Source of the DNA: Adiantum capillus-veneris
Taxonomy: Eukaryota; Streptophyta; Polypodiopsida; Polypodiales; Pteridaceae
Direction of reading: 5' to 3'
Assembly (NCBI GenBank): GCA_014529385.2
Contig: CM043969.1
Location: forward strand, 22,379,946 to 22,443,945
DNA: 64,000 bases
Position numbers and translations under genes: made by a program. Below, piece after piece: positions 20,690-30,051 of the stretch; the stretch's first letter is position 1, and each line of letters begins with the position of its first letter. Below the pieces are notes generated by a model. That model saw only the letters and a list, made by a program, of their open reading frames with translations, was not told where the DNA came from and did no database searches.

Positions 20690-20910
20690 CACTCTACCAC
20701 AACTTCTCTCTTTGTCCCGCACAACGCGAGGGTAAGCTTTTGCAAGGTCTGGTGGGGCCTCTATCGCTTCGTTCGGGCTTCTCCCCACTCCATCAATTTG
20801 TTCCCGCACAATGTGACGGGAAGGCTTTGCAAGTTGTGGAACGTACCTCTATCACTTCGTTCGGGCTTCTCTCTCCACTCCATCACTTTGGTCTAGTGCT
20901 TCGTTTGGGC
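20690..20910 (+). repeat. Degenerate about 90-bp repeat in the plus-strand leader
   Basis: CCCGCACAACGCGAGGG... and CCCGCACAATGTGACGGG..., each followed by TNTATC(G/A)CTTCGTTCGGGCTTCTC, recur about 90 bp apart; a third partial TTCGTTTGGGCTTCTT follows. It mirrors the repeated leader on the other side of the divergent promoter. Confidence 0.6.
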
Positions 20911-21066
20911 TTCTTTTGGCGTGTCCTTGTCGACAGGCACAACGCGCTAGATGAAGGCCGCAGATTGTGTTGGGGGCTTCTATTGCACCATTTGGGTTCT
21001 TTGACTTCACCCTCTGCGTTTTAGTCTAGACAGCTTCTCCGATTTGGTTTTTTTTTCAACCAAACC

Positions 21067-21784
21067 ATGAACAAAGGTTGCGAGGAGATTTTAGAGGAGA
21101 GTCCAAGTGAGATGCTCTTGGCTGTTGTGATGGATGGTGGTGACATGGAAGTGTACACCAAAGCATATGAAATATTCAACCCTTTGTTTGATCTTGCAAT
21201 TATGCTAGACTATTTGAAGGAATTTTTGTCAAAAGAATTCAAAGAGTTTGAAGAGGTAGTTGAAGGAAAGTGTTTGGTTTTAGATGGTAAGACTTATTGC
21301 CACCTAACTGAATTTACTACTAACTCAATTGAGAAAGGCAAAGTAACAAGGAGGTTTGGAAGATTTTCTAAGAAGACTTCCTTTATTTGTCCACCTACCA
21401 TTTCTTGTCAATTACATTCAAAGCCTTGCAACCTTGTTCCAAAAGAAGTTGCACTTCTTTTCTTTTTGTTCCTAAAGTTGACATGCAACACAAAGATGAT
21501 GAAGTGAAAGATGCAGATGAAGAGGTAACAAATAAAAATGTTTCCACAGTTTTGCAGCTTGAGAAAAGTGAAATTCTAGAAGAGGAAAAAATTGATGTTG
21601 CAGCTAAGGAGCAAGAGAGTGCAAATTTTGATGTGGACCAGTTTAGAGCTAGTACTGTCATTGATGACCCAACAGAGGAGGTAAAGGTGTCTGAGGCTTC
21701 CCTTACTGTTGGGTGAAAGCATAGAATGGTGTCTAAGTACTTGGTGTCCATGGACACCAAGTATGACGCTATGGATGGCACCAT
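21067..21784 (+). pseudogene. Unknown plus-strand ORF downstream of the divergent promoter
   Basis: An ATG at 21067 opens MNKGCEEILEESPSEMLLAV and reads about 130 codons. Within a T-rich run near 21455-21468 the frame changes to one reading VPKVDMQHKDDEVKDADEEV, then an acidic, Glu/Val-rich tail ending at TGA 21714-21716. The total would be about 215 residues, possibly helical or coiled at the C-terminus by composition. No domain is recognised. The frameshift marks it as broken unless an intron resolves it. Confidence 0.4.
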
Positions 21785-21895
21785 AGCTGGGCTTTTAAGT
21801 CAATAATTTTTAAAAGAATATAGGTAAGATAACTGACTTCACCACTCCACTACTCGGATTGAAAGACATGGAGCGGTTAGCACACGTGGAACTCT

Positions 21896-21906
21896 CCCTC
21901 TCTCTC

Positions 21907-21943
<37 letters not shown>
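21896..21943 (+). repeat. CT-rich microsatellite
   Basis: A CT run with interruptions lies just upstream of the transposase-like ORFs that start at about 21997. Confidence 0.85.
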
Positions 21944-21944
<1 letters not shown>

Positions 21945-21996
21945 ATGGCCTCCAATGCCCATCTCCATCTCTCTCTCTCTCCTACTCTCCTGTTCA

Positions 21997-22968
21997 GAAT
22001 ATGGATGATGGAGACTCCCTTCCTCTTGCTTTGGTTCCAGCTCATACCTCCTCACAAGCAGCAATGGAGCTTCTTGAACTCAACAATGCAGCACAATTGG
22101 ATTGAAGTTCACTATTACACTCAGGAAGTTTTGTACGACTTCATTCATTTCAAACTACAGCAGACTGTTCCAGGATGGTGGACGACGGATTTTATGACGA
22201 GGCACATGGAATAGACACCATTCATACGCAGGTGCACTCCAAGAGAAGGCTTGTCTAAATGAGGATGAAATTATTGCAGTGAGGAAGTATGAAGCACAGG
22301 CTAAACGTGAGTACAGAAAGCGATGTCGTGCAAGAAAGCAAGTACAACCAAGCGTCAACATTGGAGCGGAAGATTATCATAGGGAGGACGTCGATGTACA
22401 CACAAAGGAAGAAAAGAAGCAACATACTATTCAGAATATTGTTCAGCACATTGTGAGACAGTTGCATAGTTACGGGATAGAAGATAAGAATGCAATTCTT
22501 CAAGGTGTTTTCAATGATGATAGAATCTTGCCATTCTATGAAGATTTGTATCTTCCTGCAAATGGCCTTATTTCTGCACTCAAGGTCTCCTTACAGGAAT
22601 TAAAGATTCCAAAATCAGTTGCTGACGACATGTTTTTAAAACGAAGCACATTCAGCATGCTGGTGAATGGATTATTGCATGATAATGGGAGCCAAGGTAG
22701 AGGTGTTACTCTACATAAAGTGGCAAAGCTATTAAATGTTCATCCAAGGAATTTATATTCAGCTTTGGGTAGACTTGAGAGTGATCCTATGTCAAGTACG
22801 CTGAGGTTCGACTTATGCAAAAGGAAGTCTGGAAATGCTGGGTCCTTATCGGAGGAATTGAAGCAGACAATTATTACATTTTGGATAGAGCACAGTAGGG
22901 TGTCTCCAAACAAGAAAGATATTTGTCGGAAACGATTGGGCAGTAAACACGTCTCATTCTTACAATGA
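21997..22968 (+). pseudogene. HGKG transposase-like gene, N-terminal part
   Basis: A frame from ATG 21997 (MDDGDSLPLALVPAHT) has an early stop. A second frame from about 22196 reads ALQEKACLNEDEIIAVRKYEAQAKREYRKRCRARKQ and then 200 further residues. This includes VTLHKVAKLLNVHPRNLYSALGRLE, which looks like a helix-turn-helix, as expected for transposon-end binding. The ORF ends SPNKKDICRKRLGSKHVSFLQ. The duplicate at 26018 shows the exon originally continued as GRKHYQEHPIHFLDE, so about 45 bp are missing here. Function is inferred from the downstream parts. Confidence 0.5.
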
Positions 22969-23500
22969 ATAACTCTGAAGTGAAACATCTCACTCTTATG
23001 AATAGCTACCCATTGCGTGTTATTGAGTTGTGTACATCCTACTATATGTGATATGTAGCCAAGTAATGTGTCAAGATAGTCCATTGTCTCTACCTATGCT
23101 ATTATGTGTGCTATATTGCACAAGTGTAGCCCAATGTCCCTGTCTATGCTATAAGTGTGCCATGTAAAAGGACTCTATTGTAGTAAGATAACAACATGTG
23201 TGCTATACAGTAAAAGTGTGTGTAAGAATAGCACAATGTTCTTGTCTATGATATGATGTGTGGTATGTAAAAGAGCTATACTAAATATTGAGAGCACTAT
23301 GTGTGCCATATAGCGTTAGTGTGTGTAATAAGAGGCCAATGTCCCTATCTATGCTATTATGTCATAGTATTTCTTACAATATGAGTGCTATATAGCATAG
23401 CTATGTGTAATAATAGCCCGATGGTCCTGTCTATGCTATTATGTGTGCCATGTAGCAGGACTGTATCAGAGTATGACAACATCATGTCTGCTATATAGCA
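22917..23500 (+). repeat. Direct repeat, copy 1 (exon end plus intron minisatellite)
   Basis: This matches 26018-26612. It includes GATATTTGTC(G/A)GAAACGATTGGG, CATCTCACTCTTATGAATAG and the first minisatellite units. Compared with copy 2 it lacks about 45 bp after position 22947 and has about 20 extra bases near 22970. Confidence 0.85.
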
Positions 23501-23935
23501 ATAGCACAATATACCTATCTATGGTATTATGTGTGCTATCAGATTTTATAATATTATGAGAGCACTATGTGTGCTACATAGCAGATGTTAGGGTTATAGT
23601 AGCACGGTATCCATGTCTATGCTATTATGTGTGCTATGCAGAGTGTGATATGTGTAATAATAGCACAATATCCCTGTCTGTGCTCTTTTGTGTGTTATGT
23701 AGAAGAACTGTGTTATAATATGAGAGCACTATGTGTGATATATAGCAGATGTGTGTGTAATAACAGCTAAAAATCCCTATCTATGCTATTATGTGTTATA
23801 TAACAAAATTGAGCATGTAATGAAAGCTGATTTGTCTATCTATGCTATTATCTGTGCTATGTAGCATAGCTATGTGTATTTATACCAATGCATCTATAGC
23901 TATGCTATTATGTGTGATATATAGCAAAATGTAAT
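23090..23935 (+). repeat. Degenerate about 100-bp minisatellite with TGCTATATAGCA palindromes
   Basis: Units containing '(C)CCTNTCTATGCTATTATGTGTGCTAT' and 'GAGCACTATGTGTGCTATATAGC' recur about nine times at spacings of roughly 60-105 bp. Many units hold palindromes such as TGCTATATAGCA or CTATGTAGCA. The array lies between the exon ending at about 22947 and an acceptor-like TTTTTTTTTCAAG at about 23948, so it is probably intronic. Confidence 0.8.
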
Positions 23936-23947
23936 TCTAATGCATTT

Positions 23948-24945
23948 TTTTTTCAAGCATACAGAGTATTTCTTGAAGTTTAAAGATAGCCACCCACATT
24001 AGACAATTGGGCAAAGGTCCTTTGAGAAGCTGAAGCCTTGGTTCGTGCGAAAGTTAAAAGATCGAAATACTTGTTGTTGTGTTTATCATATCAAACTGAT
24101 GTATCTCAAAGATGCATTTAATGTTATGCGCTCATCTGCTTTTGGTTTTCATGGGAGGTCATGTAGATGTAAATGGAATGTTTTCAAATCAGATGGGGTG
24201 AATGCAGAATGTCTTTCCGTTGAGCACTCGTTTTCAGGGATCACGAAGTTGTGGGAATCATGCGTATGTACAAAGGCTAAGGGGGATATGTTCCATAAAC
24301 ACACCTGCTTGATGGGCCAATGAAAAAACTGTGGTGTGGAAAAGATCAGCCTTTGTCCAACGAGAACTTGCAGAGATGACAAAGACAGTTCCACTGCAAG
24401 TCTTCGAGGACATTAAAGTTCAAACTAAGCATGGTCTAAGTAAGAGAAAGATGTTGTCACTCAAACAAGTGGCTTTAAGTGAGCTGACAGGGAGGATAAA
24501 AGACGACATCAAAATCTTCATCGAGCACAATTTCACTTACAGATGGCAGGCACATCAATACAGAGAATGTTTGTAGGTGTTTCCTTCAGATACCATTATA
24601 TCTGTAGTAGACTTTGCTAAAAATTACTCGTTCAAAGAGCAAAATGAAGTACAATCCATGCATTGGCATACAGATCAATGCACCATCCTTGTTCACATAA
24701 CGTACATGCGTGACAACGAAGATGACAGTATTATCAAGCATATGCATTTCTACATCTCTAATGATAGGCAACATGATACGCTATTTGTCCAGCATTGTTT
24801 TCTTGTTTGTGATCAGTGGCTTAAAGACCAGGGGCTAAATTTCAAGAAGCACTGGGTGTGGTCAGATGGTGCAGCCTCGCAATTCAAGGCTGCAAGGCCA
24901 TTTTACTTTGTTGCTAGATATTACCAACTAACAGGTACAGAATGA
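23948..24945 (+). pseudogene. HGKG transposase-like gene, central part
   Basis: The coding frame resumes with HTEYFLKFKDSHPH (stop TAG) TIGQRSFEKLKPWFVRKLKDRNTCCCVYHI. A Cys/His-rich stretch (CCCVYHI, CRCKWNVF, CVCTKAKGD, HKHTC) may bind zinc. After a frame change at about 24325 it continues with VALSELTGRIKDDIKIFIEHNF and stop TAG 24574-24576. In the same frame come VVDFAKNYSFKEQNEVQSMHW, then VCDQWLKDQGLNF and VWSDGAASQFKAARPF. The Asp residues in DFAKNY and SDGA are spaced as in an RNase H-fold DDE/D nuclease. Two stops and a frameshift make it inactive. Confidence 0.5.
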
Positions 24946-25832
24946 CATGGAATTTTTTTGGCTCTGGCCATGGCAAGGGGGATCATGATGGCGCTGGCGC
25001 TGTGATAAAGAGATCCCTTACACATGAACAACTCAAGAGTAATGGAGTTGTTCTTAGGCAAGCTGCATACGTGGTTGCATTTTTGATGAGAACAATTTCC
25101 AATGCTGCATGTAGCTCTTATGCACAATCCACTAACACAGGTCCTACTATAAACAAGAAATTTTGGCTAGTAAAACAGACAGAAGTGGACAGGTCTAATC
25201 TATGGGTTTGTGAGAGAGTACCAGGATCTCAATCACTCCATTGCATTTCAGGCTTTTGTCGTCATGATCCTACTCAATTAAGGACCAGGCGGCTTTCTTG
25301 TTTTTGTGATGCTTGCATGAATGTCCATTGGAAGAATTGTTCCAGCAAATCATATGCAGGCAAGTGGACACATAAGGCATTGAAACCACTCTCTGAGGTA
25401 GCAGAAGAGACTGAGGTACCAGAAGATGAAGCTGCAATGTTTGAGGGATCCCAGGATATGCTGAGTGAGTATCTCATTGAAGGTGATAACTTTGCAGTCA
25501 ATGCAAACACTGGCAATGCAGAAGGTGTAGACTTATTTCTTTTGAGATGTACAAAGAGAAAATGGATGAAAGATTGCATCTTAAGAGATAAGTGGAAAAA
25601 CAAATGTGATAAAAACACTTATGTTGTCACAGGGTGTTATTATCAACAGCAAGATGGGGACCCAAATCACTACACTCTACTTGATGATAGGGGAGTTACT
25701 AACCTGTACTCTCACCTTGTTCGGGCAATCAAGTTTGACATGCCTTTGGTAGATGCTACCTCAAAGACATATTACTTATCTCCAGAACTACATGAAACCA
25801 TTTACAATGCCATGCCCTATGAAGCAGCATGA
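24942..25832 (+). pseudogene. HGKG transposase-like gene, C-terminal part
   Basis: It overlaps the previous frame by a few bases; a one-base loss at about 24942 would join GTE to MTWNFFGSGHGKGDHDGAGA. The HGKG..DG.G.(V/A).KR motif supplies a candidate third acidic residue. Further on, CISGFCRH...CFCDACMNVHWKNC looks like a zinc-binding tail. A Glu-rich linker and a compact C-terminal region (YVVTGCYYQQQ...YYLSPELHE) end at TGA 25830-25832. The 296 codons are open, so this is the best-preserved part. I believe proteins with this signature occur in other eukaryotes as uncharacterised transposase-like genes, but I cannot name the superfamily from sequence alone. Confidence 0.5.
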
Positions 25833-25903
25833 TACCTATTTAACAGGCTTATATTATGTTCTATATAGCCTTCACCATTTAGTACCTCCTTACACATGTC
25901 CAT

Positions 25904-25926
25904 TGTGCTATGTATCACATAGCACA
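25904..25926. other. Perfect hairpin palindrome, 10-bp stem
   Basis: TGTGCTATGT-ATC-ACATAGCACA lies 70 bp after the end of the transposase-like ORF. It uses the same TGTGCTATGT core as the minisatellite but also in inverted orientation. Confidence 0.75.
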
Positions 25927-26017
25927 CAGCCACACAGAGCACATAGCATAGAATCACACACATTTCAGATAATGAGGTTACTATTGTGAACATGTTGCAC
26001 CTTGAAAAAATTTAGCC

Positions 26018-26612
26018 AAGATATTTGTCAGAAACGATTGGGAAGAAAACATTATCAAGAGCATCCCATTCACTTTCTTGATGAATCTTAGGTAAACATG
26101 TCTCATTCTTACAATCATCTCACTCTTATGAATAGCTACCCATTGGGTGTTATGGAGTTGTGTACATGCTACTATATGTGATATGTAGCCAAGTAATGTG
26201 TCAAGATAGTCCATTGTCTCTACCTAGGCTATTATGTGTGCTATATTGTACAAGTGTGTGTAATAATAGCCCAATGTCCCTGTCTATGCTATAAAAGGAC
26301 TCTATTGTAGTAAGATAGCAACATGTGTGCTATACAGTAAAAGTGTGTATCACATAGCACAATGTTCCTGTCTATGATATGATGTGTGGTATGTGAAAGA
26401 GCTATATTACATATTGAGAGCACTATGTGTGCCATATAGCGTAAGTGTGTGTAATAAGAGGCCAATCTCCCTATCTATGCTATTATGTCATAGTATTTCT
26501 TGCAGTATGAGTGCTATATAGCATAACTATGTGTAATAATAGCCCGATGGTCCTGTCTATGCTATTATGTGTGCCATGTAGCAGGACTCTATCAAAATAT
26601 GACAACATCATA
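26018..26612 (+). repeat. Direct repeat, copy 2 (exon end plus minisatellite)
   Basis: It repeats 22917-23500 downstream of the gene end. It preserves the fuller exon end ICQKRLGRKHYQEHPIHFLDE followed by a donor-like TTAGGTAAAC, then minisatellite units to about 26612. It is probably a remnant of a tandem duplication of the gene. Confidence 0.85.
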
Positions 26613-26922
26613 TCAGCAAAATAAAATTACATCATATCACAAAAATAAAATTACATCATTCAATCATTAAGTTTAGAGAACTTTGAACAGGTCAGTTTTT
26701 TGTATAGTAATCGCAAGTACATTTAGTGCACAAAATGCTGTATACATGATTCCATAACCACAATCAACCTTCCTTACATACTTCTCGTTGACTTCTATAG
26801 TGGCTGATGACACGAGTAGACACACTGTCCGAAGGATTTTCAAACTGGTTCATCTTTGCATAAGCATTAAGGCTGGGTGAGACTGTCCACTTGACTAACC
26901 AAGGGAACAATGTGCTAACCAG
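26613..26922. other. Non-coding stretch
   Basis: AT-rich, with a short direct repeat CA(A)AAATAAAATTACATCAT at about 26617 and 26640. It lies beyond the 3' end of the minus-strand FCP1-like ORF and may be its 3' untranslated region. Nothing else is recognised. Confidence 0.4.
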
Positions 26923-27750
26923 TTAAATTAGGGAATGACAGATATCTGCTGGTTCAAATGAAGTACGACAAACACAAGTCCTAGGAGGGTTGAGCAGACA
27001 CTTGTAGAGTGTGTCATCCACCACCAGTGTATGATCAGAGTTGAACTTAGGATGGTGCTTCCAAAATTCTTTCAAACACTTGAAAAATATGGGCTTTGCG
27101 TTATCTCTACATGGAGGGATCCCAGGAACTTCATTTAGATTGAAGCTCGCCTCTCTACACCCCTCTTGACTGATAATATCAAGGAAATGCTGTTTGTTCA
27201 GCCTAGGAAAGCATGCACTCAAAGAAAGTGCTAGATTGTCCTGGGTCATGTAGCTCCATAGTGCAACTTGTGCTCTTTGCAGCAGTGCATTCAAAAAGAT
27301 TGATGCATTGGGCCTGACCACATATTTAAATTGCATCTTTCCTGTAGCATTTGGCGCACTGACTACCTGATACCTTGATCTTGCCCAATCAGGAATACTG
27401 CTTCTCGCTATTCCTTTGTAGAAGGAGACCTTAAACCTCCTTATGAGAAGCCCATTCACATCTAGTGTGATGCATAAATTATCCCTTCTCTTCTTGTCCT
27501 CAAAAGACGCAGGAGGCAGTGCAACAATCTGTACTGGCATTACCACAAGACACGGCCTCTCTTGCCTCTCATATTCATGTCCATTTTTGGCCTCTTTATC
27601 AGCATTATTTGTACCTGCCTCATCTGTATCTGTAGCAGCCGCTCGACCCATAGGGACCTCTGGACTTTTACCTTTGTTATTCCCAACAGTGGGATCTATA
27701 CAAGACTCAGTTGTATCATGTGCAACTGCCTCTTTCGTGTCCACGTAGCC
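26923..27750 (-). pseudogene. FCP1/NIF-like phosphatase domain, C-terminal part of the decayed minus-strand gene
   Basis: The ORF is open from about 27744 to TAA-side position 26923 (273 codons). Residues about 89-103 read NLCITLDVNGLLIRR, the first motif of NLI-interacting-factor-like (FCP1 homology) HAD phosphatases, here D-x-N rather than D-x-D. RP at 144-145, ALWSYMTQDN at 161-170 and TLVVDDTLYKCLLNPP at 239-254 match later motifs of the fold (conserved RP, W-S and the DD...K...NP block). The DxN form also occurs in plant members, as I recall them. The fold is recognisable; activity is doubtful. Upstream the frame breaks at about 27750, where an Asp/Glu-rich region begins. Confidence 0.6.
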
Positions 27751-28420
27751 ATGAAATGTTCTCCAATTGCCTCTCCCGATTGATCTGCTCTATCAGTGGG
27801 AACCTCTGCGCCTTTCCCTGCCTCATTGTTTTTCTCTATACATGCCTCAGTTGTATTATGTGTATTTGCCTCTTTCATGTCCGTAGCAGCCACGATAACT
27901 TCTCCCATTACCTCTCCCGATTGAATTGCTCTGTCATATGCCTTAGCTGTGTCGGCAGAAGCTGCGACATCACCGTTACCCACTGCTGAGCCTATTCTAG
28001 GTACTCTCTTATTGAGGTCCTCCTCACCCAAGCCTCCCATATCTTCAACAGCGACATATGTACCCTTTTCCTCCTCTGCATCAACAATGTCATCAGCTGC
28101 ATCACTTGGACATACCACCTAGGCTTGAGCTGTGACATCGCTTGCACCCACTACCTCACGTGTTCCAGCTTCTCTCTCAATGAGGACCTCCTCACCCATG
28201 CCTCTGGTATCCTCAACAGTGGCATCTGTACCCGTAGGCACAACTGCATCAAGAAGGGCATCCATGACAGCATGAACAATACTTTCTGTTCCACCATCAT
28301 TAACATTGCCATCAGCAGCAGCATCTGTGCTAGCATCAACTTCCATATCATCCACAATGTCATTTGTGCAGGCATCAACTATCGTAGCATCAGCAATGGA
28401 ATCTGTGCAAGCATCGCAAA
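27751..28420 (-). pseudogene. Acidic-repeat N-terminal region of the FCP1-like gene
   Basis: It carries one 80-residue unit (ACTDSIADAT, NDIVDDMEVDA, NVNDGGTESI, MDALLDAVV) homologous to 15781-16300, then TAG at 28119-28121. In the same frame an Ala/Glu/Asp-rich stretch follows, with its own internal repeat (ATDMKEANTHNTTEACI versus DTKEAVAHDTTESCI). A one-base shift near 27750 leads into the FCP1-like frame. The 5' part of the gene is cut off by element D copy 2 at about 28420. Confidence 0.5.
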
Positions 28421-29043
28421 GAGGAGCCCACAGTGCCATTGTACAATGAAGATAACACCAGACCAGAAGGGGTTAAACTCATTATAGAGTCCCAACCAAG
28501 ATGGAGGAAGGCATGGCTCACTAAATACCCTTAGTATTTAGTACATCTGGTAGAGGCGCCTAAAATAATCAGAGACAACCTCAGCTTTTTCCCTCCACCA
28601 AGGATGCAGACATGGAAGGAGCATGAATTGCTGAAGAGAAGCCACCCCACGTGGCTCAACTACCCAAAGCTGCCAAGCTTGAAGGCAAGCGAGAGAATGA
28701 GTGAGCAATATATGGTAAAAACCCTAATGATCTCCGTTAAATTGTGCGTGACCTCTCTTGCATTATGCTCAGGAAGATATGTAAAACCCTTCTCGTAGTT
28801 TTTGAGGTCTTTAAACCTGGGCAGGCAACAAACAACATATTTTTCTTCCAAGATACATATAGATGTGCTTATGAATTGTCTGCTCTACCTTCCCATGAGG
28901 TGATACATGCCCTCTACCAACGAATAATGTTCTTGCCCTCATACCACCTCCAGGCCTTTGAAGAAGCCTTCTACACCAGCTTCTTCACCATCGATACAGA
29001 TATATTCGGCCCTACATTTACTGGCCCATCATGCACGATATGA
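28421..29043 (+). pseudogene. Element D 3' ORF, unknown protein (copy 2)
   Basis: The frame starts KEEPTVPLYNEDN, has an in-frame TAG (TKYP*YLVHL) near 28530, then continues as LVEAPK.IRDNLSF, TWLNYPKLPSLKA.ER and, in another frame, TYRCAYELSALPSHEVIHALYQRIMFLPSYHLQAFEEAFY. It matches copy 1 (10044-10894) closely in the second half. The family is unknown. Confidence 0.5.
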
Positions 29044-29129
29044 GTCTGTTCTAAAGATGTGCCAAAGCCTCCACTGAAGCAGTAGCTCTACTGTCATGTC
29101 GGGGACGACATGAACTAGGAGGGGGGGAG

Positions 29130-30051
29130 TGTTAGCAGAAGGCTAGTGGCTACACTCAACTAGAGACTGGCGGACTACGAGAAGAAAGAAATCCTATGTA
29201 GTCATTTCCTGATTAAGAAAAGAACCTGTAATTTCATTTGTAAACACTTGGGGCTTGCAGAAGTTTCCAATTTTGTATATTATTTTTTCCATTAAACTGA
29301 GTAAGACTTTACTTTGGAACTTGAGATATTGTAATTGGAAGGTATTTATACCAAATTTTGACCTTAATGAAAAAAACCCTTTTTGATTTTTATCAAGTGT
29401 CTGTGGATAGCATATTCTGTGTATGAGAGAGAGTGAGAGTTTATCTTGATTCTACGCGCACACTGGTGGTCGGAATCGAGTGTGGAGAAGTGCAGCGTGT
29501 TGCCCTAGGAGAGAGCTACACGTCAACACCTACATTGTGCATGTACGTCCTGGCTTCGCGAGATTGACCCACGATCTATTTTCAGTGATTCGGTCAGCAT
29601 ATGGTGTCTGTTTTCGCATTTCAGAATATCCACACATTCCCAATGAGTAGAGCTACACATTAGGCACTTTAGTTTTCATAAACAATGACCTGCAAAAACC
29701 TGTGAGACATCCTACGTGATTTTGCACCGAGTGTTTTTGGGTAGGGTTTTGGGTCTCGGACTATTGGTGTTAATAGGATTTCCCTCAAGTTTTGTCGTGT
29801 TTCGAGAACGTCTGATGGGTATTTGGCTCTTGGAAGCGTTGTAGGAAATCTCCTCGTGTGTACTTTTGAAGGCTGTAACTTAGACATTGGGTAGAGACCT
29901 CTGAAGGAAGTAGTCAATAGTCATTCGAGTGTAGGTTGACACCCTATGCTTGCTTCCATGCGCCTGCAGGGTCGAGCTTCATCCTTAGATGACAAATCTT
30001 GTTAGGTGAGTTCTCGCTATGCTGATGTCCGTCGCAACATATCCGCCAACA
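29130..30051 (+). repeat. Element D LTR, copy 2 (922 bp)
   Basis: It starts TGTTAGCAGA after AGGAGGGGGGGAG and ends ATCCGCCAACA. It aligns over its length with 10950-11859, with many substitutions. Confidence 0.85.

Larger units (their letters stand above)
28421..30051 (+). mobile_element. Element D copy 2: 3' end
   Basis: Homology to copy 1 begins abruptly at about 28421. It covers the unknown 3' ORF, the polypurine tract (29117-29129) and the LTR. It interrupts the minus-strand FCP1-like gene on its left and abuts element C on its right. Confidence 0.8.

Noticed and set aside
23090-23935. CRISPR-like array
   Set aside because: Units are degenerate, of unequal length and without unique spacers between identical repeats; the context is a plant-type intron.
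22917-26612. The two direct repeats as LTRs of a retrotransposon
   Set aside because: They contain an exon end and intron minisatellite, have no TG...CA termini, primer site or polypurine tract, and bracket a DDE-like gene rather than gag-pol.
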